From positions 124,001-188,000 of the forward strand of contig NZ_JABRWJ010000002.1 in the NCBI RefSeq assembly GCF_013266755.1: DNA of 64,000 nt, given 5' to 3'. The position numbers and the translations under genes are program-made. Shown here one piece after another: positions 1 through 7,783 of this stretch; position 1 is the first letter of the stretch, and each line of letters starts with the position of its first letter. Under the pieces are notes generated by a model. The model saw only the letters and a program-made list of their open reading frames with translations, made no database searches and was not told the DNA's origin. Source of the DNA: Pseudaquabacterium terrae. Lineage in GTDB: Bacteria; Pseudomonadota; Gammaproteobacteria; Burkholderiales; Burkholderiaceae_C.

Positions 1-640
1 CCTCGTCGTCGCTGACCCGCTCGACGCGGCGCGAATAGTCGCGCCGCTGCACCACGTTGCGGGCCACGTCGGCGATCGCCAGCAGCGGCCGCGTGACCAC
101 CTTCTCGAGCCGCGACGACACCCCCAGCGCCACCAGCATCGCGCCGGCGACGACGACCAGCGCGATGCCGGCGTAGTCGGCCAGGCGCTCGACCAGCGCG
201 TACTGCGCCCGCAGGTAGACCGTGCCGAGGATCTGGTTGTTCTCGATGATGCGCTTGAAGACCACCATGTCGCCGTCGGCGCGGCTGATGCCGTCGGCGC
301 CGGGCAGCGCCGGCAGCGCCACCTCGGCCGCGTCCTTTGCGCGGTAGCTGGCGAACACCTGGCCGCGCGCGCCGTACACCGCGGCGACGCGCACCTTCGG
401 CTGCAGGCGCAGCAGCTCGAGGTTCTCGGTCGCGGTGCGCGCGTCGTCGAAAGTCAGCGCCGGCGCGGCGGTGCGCGCCAGCAGCCCGGCCTGCGTGTCG
501 AGGTCGGCGGCCCAGCGGTCGTGGTACACGCGCAGCTCATAGGTGGTCATCGCGCCGAGCGCGAAAAGCAGCGCTGCCAGCGTCGTCAGCAGCATGGCGC
601 CGAGCAGGCGGCGCCGCAGGGAGCTGCGGGGGGCGGTCAT
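1..640 (-). CDS. Membrane sensor protein, N-terminal part (3' end outside window)
   Basis: The reading frame starts at the ATG complementary to 638-640 and is still open at base 1, giving about 213 residues. An N-terminal membrane helix (residues about 10-30) is followed by a periplasmic segment of about 120 residues resembling the CHASE8 sensory domain. A second helix rich in Val and Ala comes next, then a HAMP-like stretch containing RPLLAIADVARNV. Proteins with this front end usually finish in a GGDEF diguanylate cyclase or a histidine kinase, and that part is not visible. The start overlaps the stop of the upstream YfiR-like gene as ATGA, so the two are probably translationally coupled. 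The order receptor, YfiR, sensor suggests c-di-GMP signalling in response to a ligand at the outer membrane, which is inference. Confidence 0.75.
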   Translation of the reverse strand, partial: MTAPRSSLRRRLLGAMLLTTLAALLFALGAMTTYELRVYHDRWAADLDTQAGLLARTAAPALTFDDARTATENLELLRLQPKVRVAAVYGARGQVFASYRAKDAAEVALPALPGADGISRADGDMVVFKRIIENNQILGTVYLRAQYALVERLADYAGIALVVVAGAMLVALGVSSRLEKVVTRPLLAIADVARNVVQRRDYSRRVERVSDDE

Positions 641-1233
641 GATGTCTTGGTCCAGACCTTACGCGCGACGCCGAGCAGCCGCGCGCTGATCTTCAGGTTA
701 CCTTGTTCGGCCAGCGGCAGGGCGATGTCGAAGCGCACCTTGTCGTCGACCAGCACGAAATTGATGATGCTGCCGGCGGTCGAGGCGGGCTCGGTCTCGG
801 TGACGGTCAGCAGCGGCTGCCCGCGGGCGCTGGCCAGCAACTCGGCGAGCCGGCCGCCATGCGAGCGGGCAATGAACAGGATGTGGACGCCGGCCAACGC
901 TTCGGGGCGGGGCAATTTGCGTACCACCATCGACCGGCCCTGCACCGACATGCCGGCCGCGGCGCGCGTCAGCTCCTGGGCGACCTCGTCGCTGCCGAGC
1001 ACGCCGATCACGAAAGGCTGGTCGGCGCGATCGCCCGGCGGCCACTCGACGTAACTCGCGAACTTGCAGATGAAGGCCGCCTTGACCTGGTATTCCGAGG
1101 CCTGCAGACCGGCCTCTGCCTGCGCGGAGGTCGGTCCCGCAGCGGTGGCCAGCCATCCGACGGCGGCGAGCGCGAGCAGGCGGCGACGCAGCACCGGGCT
1201 GCGCAGGCGGGAAACGCCATGCAGGTCGTTCAT
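637..1233 (-). CDS. YfiR family periplasmic protein
   Basis: A 198-residue protein with a hydrophobic signal region near the N-terminus (RRRLLALAAVGWLATAAG). The mature part has the hallmarks of the YfiR/DUF4154 family: YQVKAAFICKFASYVEWP, then FVIGVLGSDEV, then a C-terminal INFVLVDDKVRFDIALP segment. In Pseudomonas, YfiR is a periplasmic repressor of the diguanylate cyclase YfiN. Here it lies between a TonB-dependent receptor, whose stop is 3 bases upstream, and a HAMP-containing sensor, whose start overlaps its stop. A role gating that sensor is likely but inferred from context. Confidence 0.88.
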   Translation of the reverse strand: MNDLHGVSRLRSPVLRRRLLALAAVGWLATAAGPTSAQAEAGLQASEYQVKAAFICKFASYVEWPPGDRADQPFVIGVLGSDEVAQELTRAAAGMSVQGRSMVVRKLPRPEALAGVHILFIARSHGGRLAELLASARGQPLLTVTETEPASTAGSIINFVLVDDKVRFDIALPLAEQGNLKISARLLGVARKVWTKTS

Positions 1234-1236
1234 CGG

Positions 1237-3207
1237 TCAGAAGCCCCACAGCAGCTTGAGCAGCCACGAGCGGCCAATTTCGGTGCGTGTCGCGACTCCC
1301 GCGAACTCGCCGTGGCCGCCGCCGGTCAGATTCTGGCCGGTGATCGACAGTTCCAGCTGCGGTGCCGGCCGCCAGGCCCAGCGCAGGTCGAGCGCGGTGT
1401 AGGCCGGCACCACGGGGACCGCGAGGCGCGAGACATGGCGCACGGCGACGTCGAGCTCGCTGCGCGGGCCGAGGTCCCAGGCCGAGCGCAGCTGCCACTG
1501 GCGCTGCGCCGTCGCGCCTTCGACATTGCGCACCGCGACGGGGTCGTTGCTGCCGGGCTTCAGTTCGAAGTCCTGCCACAGCCGGGTACCGCCCGCCTGC
1601 AGGCGCCAGCTCGGCATCACCTGCCAGGCTCCGGATACCTCGAGCCCCTGCACCGTGCCGCGCATGCCGCTGGCAAAGATCGCAAAGGCGGTCGATCCTT
1701 CGCGGAAGGTCTGCTGCGTGCGCAGGTGGTCGTAGTCGGCATGGAAGGCGCTCGCCGACAGCGAGGTGCTCGCGCTGGGCCGGCCGCGGTAGCCGACTTC
1801 GAACACCTTGGCGATTTCTTCCCGGACGAGAGCTCCCCCGCGCAGCCGGTCCGGGCCGCCCGGAACGACGCTCGGGATGAAGATGTCACGGTCGAGGCGC
1901 GACGGTGCACGCACCGCGCGCGACAGCGCGGCCCACACCAGGTGGTCGGGGGCCGGCTTCCAGCCCAGCCGCGCGCTCGGCAGCCAATGGCCGCCGGTGT
2001 AGTCGTTGCGTTCGTGCCGCGCGCCGAGCGTCAGCTTCAACCGCGGCGTCAGCGTGATCTCGTCCTGCGCGAAAAGACTCGTCCAATCCTGGTTCAGGTG
2101 TCCCGGCAGGAAGGAGATGTACTGGCTGTTGGTGATGCGGTCGCGCGCGTGGCGCAACTGCGCACCCCAGACGAGCGCATGCGTGCGGCTGGGCGCAAAC
2201 GAGTGCTGCAGCTGCAGGTCGGCGATGTCGATCGACTGAGAGAAGGTCGGCGTGACGATGCGGCGTGCGCTGTCGACGTAGGCCTGCACCCCGAGCATCG
2301 CGCCGTCGTCGTCGAGCGATCGATCCCAGCGCACCAGCAGGTGGCCGCCGGCCGTCGGCACGTCGCCGAGCGGGATCGGCACGCCGGTCGAGATGTTGCC
2401 CGGCGCCGCCTGCTGGCGGTCGCCGTCGTAGACGGCGGTCGACAGCATCAGCCGGTCGCTGCCGTGCTGCCAGTCGAGCCTCGCGCCGACTTGCGCGGCG
2501 TTCTGCTCGTCGTTGATGCGGGTGCCGCGTTCGGTTTCGGTATGCCGGCGCCGGTAGGCCTTGGCATAGACCCTGAAATGCGCGTCCTCACCGAGCTTGC
2601 CGCCATGGCGCAGCGCGAGCCCGCCTTCCTGGTTGCCGGCACTGGCCGCCAGCAGGCTGCCGTCGGTGCCCGCGGCCGAACGGGTGATCACGTTGATGAT
2701 GCCGTTGACCGCGTTGACGCCCCACAGCGTGCCGCCCGGCCCGCTGATCACCTCGATGCGCTCGATGTCCTCGAGCATCAGGTCCTGCACGTCCCAGAAG
2801 ACGCCGGCAAAGAATGGCGTGTAAACCGAGCGGCCGTCGATCAGCACCAGCAGCTTGTTGGCCGACTGGCTGTTGAAGCCGCGCGCGCTGACCACCCAGC
2901 CGCTGGCGCTGACGCGGCCGACGAACAGGTTCGGCGCCAGCCGCAGTGCCTCGGGCAGGTTCGCGGCACCCGAGCGGCGGATCTGCGACGCGGTGACGAC
3001 ATGCACCGCAGTCGGTGCGTCGGCCAGCCGCTCGGCCCGCTTGGACACCGACGTGATCTCGATGTTGCCCAGCTCCTCCAGGCTCATCGCCGCCAGGCCC
3101 AGCGGACTGTCCTGGGCCCGTACCGACAGCGCTGCCGTGGCGGCCAGCAGCGAGACCAACGGATACCGGCAGCACCGCGGCACGGGCTGCAGACGCGGGT
3201 GACTCAT
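1237..3207 (-). CDS. TonB-dependent receptor
   Basis: A 656-residue outer-membrane receptor. The start is the ATG complementary to 3205-3207, chosen because AGGGGAG lies just upstream and a signal peptide follows directly; an in-frame upstream extension to 3354 lacks both. The plug domain is clear: SVSKRAERLADAPTAVHVVT, then NKLLVLIDGRSVYTP, IERIEVISGPGGTLWG and VNGIINVITR. About 450 residues of beta-barrel follow, ending in the aromatic C-terminus typical of outer-membrane proteins (LLKLLWGF). The ligand cannot be read from sequence. It is the first gene of a three-gene minus-strand operon with the YfiR-like protein and the sensor, an arrangement seen in other betaproteobacteria. Confidence 0.92.
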   Translation of the reverse strand: MSHPRLQPVPRCCRYPLVSLLAATAALSVRAQDSPLGLAAMSLEELGNIEITSVSKRAERLADAPTAVHVVTASQIRRSGAANLPEALRLAPNLFVGRVSASGWVVSARGFNSQSANKLLVLIDGRSVYTPFFAGVFWDVQDLMLEDIERIEVISGPGGTLWGVNAVNGIINVITRSAAGTDGSLLAASAGNQEGGLALRHGGKLGEDAHFRVYAKAYRRRHTETERGTRINDEQNAAQVGARLDWQHGSDRLMLSTAVYDGDRQQAAPGNISTGVPIPLGDVPTAGGHLLVRWDRSLDDDGAMLGVQAYVDSARRIVTPTFSQSIDIADLQLQHSFAPSRTHALVWGAQLRHARDRITNSQYISFLPGHLNQDWTSLFAQDEITLTPRLKLTLGARHERNDYTGGHWLPSARLGWKPAPDHLVWAALSRAVRAPSRLDRDIFIPSVVPGGPDRLRGGALVREEIAKVFEVGYRGRPSASTSLSASAFHADYDHLRTQQTFREGSTAFAIFASGMRGTVQGLEVSGAWQVMPSWRLQAGGTRLWQDFELKPGSNDPVAVRNVEGATAQRQWQLRSAWDLGPRSELDVAVRHVSRLAVPVVPAYTALDLRWAWRPAPQLELSITGQNLTGGGHGEFAGVATRTEIGRSWLLKLLWGF

Positions 3208-3399
3208 GCGCTCCCCTAGAGGCCGCGTCCGTCCCGCACGTACTGCCGCAAATCGCGCGGGCGACCAGGCCGGAGCGGCTAGTCTAAGCAATTGGGCCGC
3301 GCCGAGGAATGTTTCTTCTTGCGTTGCAACGGCGCTGCAGCGCCCGGGCGGCACGGCGGCGGCTTGCCTAGCGATCGAAGCGAGCGTCCAGCGGCAGCG
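3208..3399. other. Intergenic region upstream of the TonB-dependent receptor
   Basis: A 192-base gap between the hppD stop and the receptor start, both on the minus strand. It must hold the receptor operon promoter and any hppD terminator. The only structure I see is a perfect 14-base palindrome (GGCGCTGCAGCGCC, 3331-3344), with no T-run on either side. No convincing -35/-10 pair or Fur-like box stands out. Confidence 0.4.
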
Positions 3400-4506
3400 T
3401 CAGGCCTGCGCGGGCAGCACGCCGCGGCGCATCTGGTCGAGCTCGATGCTTTCGAACAACGCCTTGAAGTTGCCCTCGCCGAAACCTTCGTTGCCCTTGC
3501 GCTGGATGAACTCGAAGAAGATCGGCCCGAGCTGGTTCTCGGTGAAGATCTGCAGCAGCAGGTCGCCGCGCTTGCCGTCGACCAGGATCTGGCGCCGTTG
3601 CAGCGCGTCGAGGTTCTCGCCGTGGCCGGGAATGCGCTTGTCGACCAGCTCGTAGTAGGTGTCCGGCGTCGCCAGCAGCTTGACGCCGCGCTCGCGCATG
3701 CCGTCGACGGTGGCGGGCAGGTCGCCCGAGTGCAGCGCGATGTGCTGGATGCCCTCGCCCCGGTACAGGTCCAGGTACTCCTGGATCTGGCCCTTGGTCT
3801 CGTTGCCTTCCTCGTTGATCGGGATGCGGATCTTGCCGCAGGGGCTGGTCATCGCCTTGCTCTTGACCCCGGTGACCTGGCCCTCGATGTCGAAGTAGCG
3901 GATCTCGCGGAAGTTGAACAGGCGCTCGTAGAACTCCGCCCACTCGTTCATGCGGCCCTTGTGCACGTTGTGGGTCAGGTGGTCGATCAGCTGCAGGCCG
4001 TGGCCCGGCGGGTCGAGTCGGGCGCCCGGCAGCGGCTCGAAGTCGACATCGAAGAAGCCGATGTTGCCGATGTCGCCCGGCAACGCGCCGTTCTTGCCGC
4101 GCCAGCGGTCGACGAAGTAGATGATCGAGTCGCCGATGCCCTTGATCGCCGGCACGTTCAGCTCGCCGGGACCGGCGGTGCCGGCATAACCCCAGGCGCC
4201 GAGCGAGATCGCGCGCTCGTAGGCGTACTTCGCGTCCTGCACGCGGAAGGCGATCGCGCAGATGCTCGGGCCGTGCAGGCGCGCGAAGCGCTGCGCGAAC
4301 GAGTCGGGTTCGGCGTTGACGATGAAGTTGATCTCGCCCTGGCGGTACAGCGTGACGTCCTTGTGGCGATGGCGGGCGATCGCCTGGAAGCCCATGCGCT
4401 CGAACAGCGCGCCCATCGCCGCCGGGTCCGGCGCCGCGTACTCGATGAACTCGAAGCCGTCGGTGCCCATCGGGTTGTGCGGTTCGATCTTTGAAGGCAG
4501 GTTCAT
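3400..4506 (-). CDS. hppD: 4-hydroxyphenylpyruvate dioxygenase
   Basis: A 368-residue VOC-fold enzyme that converts 4-hydroxyphenylpyruvate to homogentisate in tyrosine degradation. Two tandem VOC halves are visible. The expected Fe(II) ligands are present by motif: His176 in IDHLTHNVH, His255 in GIQHIALHSGD and Glu332 in FFEFIQRKG. The conserved C-terminal GEGNFKALFESIE helix that closes the active site is intact. The start at the ATG complementary to 4504-4506 (MNLPSKIEPHNPMGTDGFEF) matches the family N-terminus; an in-frame upstream extension does not. It is divergent from an Lrp/AsnC-type regulator, a common arrangement for amino-acid catabolic genes, so local control by that regulator is plausible. 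Confidence 0.96.
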   Translation of the reverse strand: MNLPSKIEPHNPMGTDGFEFIEYAAPDPAAMGALFERMGFQAIARHRHKDVTLYRQGEINFIVNAEPDSFAQRFARLHGPSICAIAFRVQDAKYAYERAISLGAWGYAGTAGPGELNVPAIKGIGDSIIYFVDRWRGKNGALPGDIGNIGFFDVDFEPLPGARLDPPGHGLQLIDHLTHNVHKGRMNEWAEFYERLFNFREIRYFDIEGQVTGVKSKAMTSPCGKIRIPINEEGNETKGQIQEYLDLYRGEGIQHIALHSGDLPATVDGMRERGVKLLATPDTYYELVDKRIPGHGENLDALQRRQILVDGKRGDLLLQIFTENQLGPIFFEFIQRKGNEGFGEGNFKALFESIELDQMRRGVLPAQA

Positions 4507-4636
4507 GCGGTCCTCAGGTTTGGTGCGCTTGCAGGCGCCGAGGACGTCATTCTTGAGCGCTTGTGCCGCAATGTGTTCGCATTGGATGTGCTGGTTGAGC
4601 GATTCCGCGCACGGAACGTGCATAGAATCCTGAGCG
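4507..4636. promoter_or_regulatory. Divergent hppD / lrp-like regulatory region
   Basis: A 130-base region between two divergent start codons, which must carry both promoters. It contains a palindrome at 4603-4616 (TTCCG, CGCA, CGGAA), about 20 bases before the regulator start. This is a candidate autoregulatory operator. Assignment of Lrp-type binding is inference. Confidence 0.4.
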
Positions 4637-5164
4637 ATGGACGATCTGCTGCTCGACCCGCTGGACATCGAACTGCTGGTGCAGCTGCAGCGCGACAGCC
4701 ACGCGACCAACCAGGTGATCGGCGAGCGGCTCGGCCTGTCGGCCTCGCAGATCAGCCGGCGCATCCAGCGGCTGGAGGCGCTGGGCGTGATCCGCGCCTA
4801 TGTCGCGTTGCTCGACCCCGCCATGCTGTCGTTGGCGGTGCGTTCGTTCACCCACGTTGCGCTGGCGCGCCACGGCGGCGAGGAAGGCACGGCGTTCGAG
4901 CGGGCGATCGCCGAGTTCCCCGAGGTGCTCGATTGCTACTCGATCGCCGGCGAGGCCGACTACCTGCTGCAGATCGTCGCCGCGTCGCTGAACGAGCTGT
5001 CCGATTCGGTGCTGCGCCGGCTGACGCGGCTGCCCGGCGTCGTCAATGTCCGTTCGAGCATCGTGCTGAACCGCATCAAGGCCAGCACCGAGCTGCCGCT
5101 CGATCACATCGGCCGGCCCGAGGGTCGGCAGCGCCGGGTGCGGCTGGTGCAGCGGCCGAGCTGA
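4637..5164 (+). CDS. Lrp/AsnC family transcriptional regulator
   Basis: A 175-residue regulator. The N-terminal winged helix-turn-helix reads LDIELLVQLQRDSHATNQVI then GLSASQISRRIQRLEALGVI, the Lrp/AsnC signature. The C-terminal half is the RAM/AsnC ligand-binding domain, with the typical EVLDCYSIAGEADYLLQIVA segment followed by RRLTRLPGVVNVRSSIVLNRIK. These proteins form dimers to octamers and respond to amino acids. It is divergent from hppD, so control of tyrosine or phenylalanine breakdown is the natural guess. The final 15 or so residues are Arg-rich and outside the conserved domain. Confidence 0.93.
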   Translation: MDDLLLDPLDIELLVQLQRDSHATNQVIGERLGLSASQISRRIQRLEALGVIRAYVALLDPAMLSLAVRSFTHVALARHGGEEGTAFERAIAEFPEVLDCYSIAGEADYLLQIVAASLNELSDSVLRRLTRLPGVVNVRSSIVLNRIKASTELPLDHIGRPEGRQRRVRLVQRPS

Positions 5165-5270
5165 TCGCTTCGGCAGCCGAATTTGTATCCATGTGATAGG
5201 GAACGGGCCGGCGCGCTCAAGCTGGGGACCTTTTGCGCCGACCTCCATGCATCGGTTACCAAGGTTGGAC

Positions 5271-6635
5271 ATGAAGCGTTCGCTGCGCACGGCTCTCAGG
5301 CGCTTGTTTCACCAGTCGGCGCGCGCGGCGTTCGGTCTGGTGCCGCGTGACCTGCGTCACGCGCTGGTCCGCGCAATGATCGACTGCGACCCCGCGCCCG
5401 GCCCGGCGCTGGACCTGAAGATCGCCGACACGCAGGAGGAGCTCGAAGCCTGTTTCGCGCTGCTGCACGACGCCTACGTGTCCTCCGGCTTCATGCAGCC
5501 CGATCCGTCGGGCTTGCGCGTCACCGCCTACCACGCGCTGCCGACGACGACCACGCTGTGCGCCAAGATCCACGGCAAGGTCGTGGGCACGCTGTCGCTG
5601 GTGCGCGAAGGGGTCTTCGGTTTCCCGATGCAGTCGGCCTTCGACCTGAGCGCGGTGCGGGCCAAGCAGGGCCGCATCGCCGAGGTCTCGGCGCTGGCGA
5701 TCCATCCGGACTACCGAGCCACCGGCGGGCAGATCCTGTTCCCGCTGATGAAGTTCATGTACGAGTACTGCACCTCGTACTTCGATACCCGCCACCTGGT
5801 GATCGCGGTCAATCCGAACAAGATCGAGCTCTACGAGTCGCTGCTGTTCTTCGAGCGCCTGCCGGGCCAGCCCGTCGCGCAGTACGGCTTCGCCAACGGT
5901 GCGCCGGCGATCGGCGCCACGCTGGACCTGGCCGTCGCGCGTGAGCGCTTCCGCGCGGTGTACGGCCAGCGTCCGGAGCGCAAGAACCTCTTCCGCTACT
6001 TCGTCGAGAACCGGCTCGCCAACATCCGGCTGCCGGCGCGGCGCTACAACACGACCAACGACCCGGTGATGACCGAGGAGCTGATCGAGCACTTCTTCAT
6101 GCGCCGCACGAACGTCTTCGCCACGCTGGGCGCGCGCCGGCAGCTGCTGCTGCGCAGCCTGTACGAGCTCGACGCGCGCGCCGGCGGGCAGTCCGGGACC
6201 GTGGCGGCGCCCGGCGCGACGCTCGCGCTGCGGCGCCATCCGCGGCATTCCATCAACTGTCCGGGCAGGCTCGAGCGGCTGGCCGCCGACGGCGGCGGCA
6301 GCTTCCGGATCAAGGTCGTCGAACTGTCGCTGTCGGGTTTCCAGGCCGAATGCGCGGCGCCGCTGGCGCCCGGCGTCAGCGGGCTGCTGACGGTCGAGCT
6401 GGGTGCCGAGCTGCGCTCGGTCGTGCGGGCCACCGCGGTGCGGCGCATCGCCGGTGCGCAGGCCACCTACCTGGGCTTTCGCATCGACACCCCGGATGCC
6501 GCCTGGGCCGCCTGCGTGAGCGCGCTGCAAAGCGGACGCACGCATGCCGAATTGCAGGCCGAGCCGCTGGACCTGGAGCTGCCGCAAGCGCCGGCACTGC
6601 CGCTGGTGCAACCGGCGGCCGCCTGCCTGATCTGA
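5271..6635 (+). CDS. FeeM-like N-acyltransferase fused to a C-terminal PilZ domain
   Basis: About 454 residues from the ATG at 5271, which has AAGG six bases upstream; in-frame alternatives lie at 5247 (ATG) and 5193 (GTG). Residues about 45-260 resemble the GNAT-fold N-acyl amino acid synthase/autoinducer-synthase group: ACFALLHDAYVSSGFMQPDP, then GTLSLVREG, RIAEVSALAIHPDYR and HLVIAVNPNKIELYESLLFF. Relatives of this group are known beside PEP-CTERM/exosortase loci. Residues about 318-440 look like PilZ, with RRHPR (Arg321, Arg325) and ELSLSG (351-356). The latter is close to the (D/N)xSxxG c-di-GMP motif but has Glu first. The predicted role is synthesis of N-acyl amino acids or related lipids from acyl-ACP, possibly tuned by c-di-GMP. 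The fusion is visible; the regulation is inference. Confidence 0.75.
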   Translation: MKRSLRTALRRLFHQSARAAFGLVPRDLRHALVRAMIDCDPAPGPALDLKIADTQEELEACFALLHDAYVSSGFMQPDPSGLRVTAYHALPTTTTLCAKIHGKVVGTLSLVREGVFGFPMQSAFDLSAVRAKQGRIAEVSALAIHPDYRATGGQILFPLMKFMYEYCTSYFDTRHLVIAVNPNKIELYESLLFFERLPGQPVAQYGFANGAPAIGATLDLAVARERFRAVYGQRPERKNLFRYFVENRLANIRLPARRYNTTNDPVMTEELIEHFFMRRTNVFATLGARRQLLLRSLYELDARAGGQSGTVAAPGATLALRRHPRHSINCPGRLERLAADGGGSFRIKVVELSLSGFQAECAAPLAPGVSGLLTVELGAELRSVVRATAVRRIAGAQATYLGFRIDTPDAAWAACVSALQSGRTHAELQAEPLDLELPQAPALPLVQPAAACLI

Positions 6636-6655
6636 AGACGGGCAGAATCGCCCGG

Positions 6656-7426
6656 GTGAGATTCCTGTCGCGCTGCGGCGCCTGGCTGCTGGCCACGATC
6701 CTCGCCGTGCTGGCCGCGGCACCGGCGGCGGCCGAGCTGGTCGCGGTGATCGCTGGCGCGAAACCGTCGATCCTCGCCGTCGGCACCTTCAATGCGCTGA
6801 ACAACCCCGGCTTCCGCTTCCGCGGCACCGGGTTCGTCGTCGACGATGGCCGGCATGCGATCACCAATGCGCACGTGCTGCCGATGAGCGGCGATGCCGA
6901 TGCGGGCGACCGCCTGATCGTCGTGCTGTCGGGCAGCGATGGCCGCCAGGGCCGCGGCGCCACCGTGGTGGCGACCGATCCGGTCTACGACCTGGCGCTG
7001 CTGAAGTTCGACGGCGCAGCGCTGCCGGCGCTGAAATTTGCGCCCGAGGGCGCCGTCGCCGACGGCCGCGCGGTCGCGCTGGTCGGCTATCCGATCGGGG
7101 TCGTCTTCGGCTTCGTGCCGGTCAGCCATCGCGGCATCATCGCCGCGACCGTGCCGGTGGCCCAGCCGCTGCCGAACGCGCGGCTGCTCGACCAGCGCAC
7201 GGTCTTTCGCATGCGCCAGGGCAGCTTCGACATCTACCAGCTCGATGCCACCGCCTATCCCGGCAACAGCGGCAGTCCGCTGCTCGACGCCGACAGCGGC
7301 CTGGTGCTCGGCGTCGTCAACAGCGTGCATGTCAAGGCGACGCGCGAATCAGCGCTGAGCCATCCCACCGGCATCAGTTATGCGATCCCGGCGCGCCATG
7401 CGGCGGCGCTGCTGTCCAAGCGCTGA
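6656..7426 (+). CDS. Secreted trypsin-like serine protease
   Basis: About 256 residues from a GTG start at 6656, chosen because a clean signal peptide follows at once (RFLSRCGAWLLATILAVLAAAPAAAE). The trypsin-like fold of the HtrA/S1C type is indicated by a complete triad: His73 in AITNAHVLP, Asp112 in DPVYDLALLKFDG and Ser205 in PGNSGSPLLD. There is no room for a PDZ domain, so it is shorter than DegP or DegS. It should act in the periplasm or outside the cell. It begins 20 bases after the acyltransferase-PilZ gene and probably shares its transcript. Its substrate is unknown. Confidence 0.87.
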   Translation: MRFLSRCGAWLLATILAVLAAAPAAAELVAVIAGAKPSILAVGTFNALNNPGFRFRGTGFVVDDGRHAITNAHVLPMSGDADAGDRLIVVLSGSDGRQGRGATVVATDPVYDLALLKFDGAALPALKFAPEGAVADGRAVALVGYPIGVVFGFVPVSHRGIIAATVPVAQPLPNARLLDQRTVFRMRQGSFDIYQLDATAYPGNSGSPLLDADSGLVLGVVNSVHVKATRESALSHPTGISYAIPARHAAALLSKR

Positions 7427-7783
7427 CGCCGCTTCAGGTACCATCGCGCCCGCCTCGGGGATACCCCGGTTGACACCCTGCGAAGTGAAGGCGGTAGTGA
7501 CGCAGCGCGGCTTTTGGCTGCAAATCAGCCAAAACAACGCCGAACTCCGTGATTTCGGTCGCGTGCACCCCTCAAGACCGGGGTTGCGAGGGCCGATTTG
7601 CGCTGCTTACAGTCCCCGGACTCGTGTGCGAACTCGGGCGGTTGTCATTCTGTTGGCATCGGACCAGGGCACAACACCAAACAAGCGAGCCAGCGGCGGG
7701 CATGTGCGCCGCAAGCGGCGCACCGATCGAAGTGCTTGCCGCCAGACCAGAGGTCAGGGTATGGCGAACTGGCGGGAGAAAAA
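7427..7783. promoter_or_regulatory. Long leader region upstream of the exopolysaccharide sugar transferase
   Basis: This 357-base non-coding stretch presumably carries the promoter of the sugar transferase/prsK/prsR genes. It holds a perfect 9-base inverted repeat with a 5-base loop at 7512-7534 and a small hairpin CGGGG-ATA-CCCCG at 7456-7468. A partial sigma-54-like match (GGCATG at 7699-7704, GC at 7711-7712) has correct spacing but a poor -12 element. No good sigma-70 pair is evident. Confidence 0.4.
7512..7534. repeat. Perfect 9-bp inverted repeat
   Basis: TTTTGGCTG and CAGCCAAAA flank a CAAAT loop. Because the arms end in T-runs and A-runs it could be a weak bidirectional terminator following the protease gene, or an operator about 250 bases before the sugar transferase start. 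Confidence 0.55.

Noticed and set aside
7698-7713. Possible sigma-54 promoter upstream of the sugar transferase
   Set aside because: GGCATG and GC have the right spacing, but the -12 element is CCGC rather than TTGC, and it is less convincing than the site at 18788.
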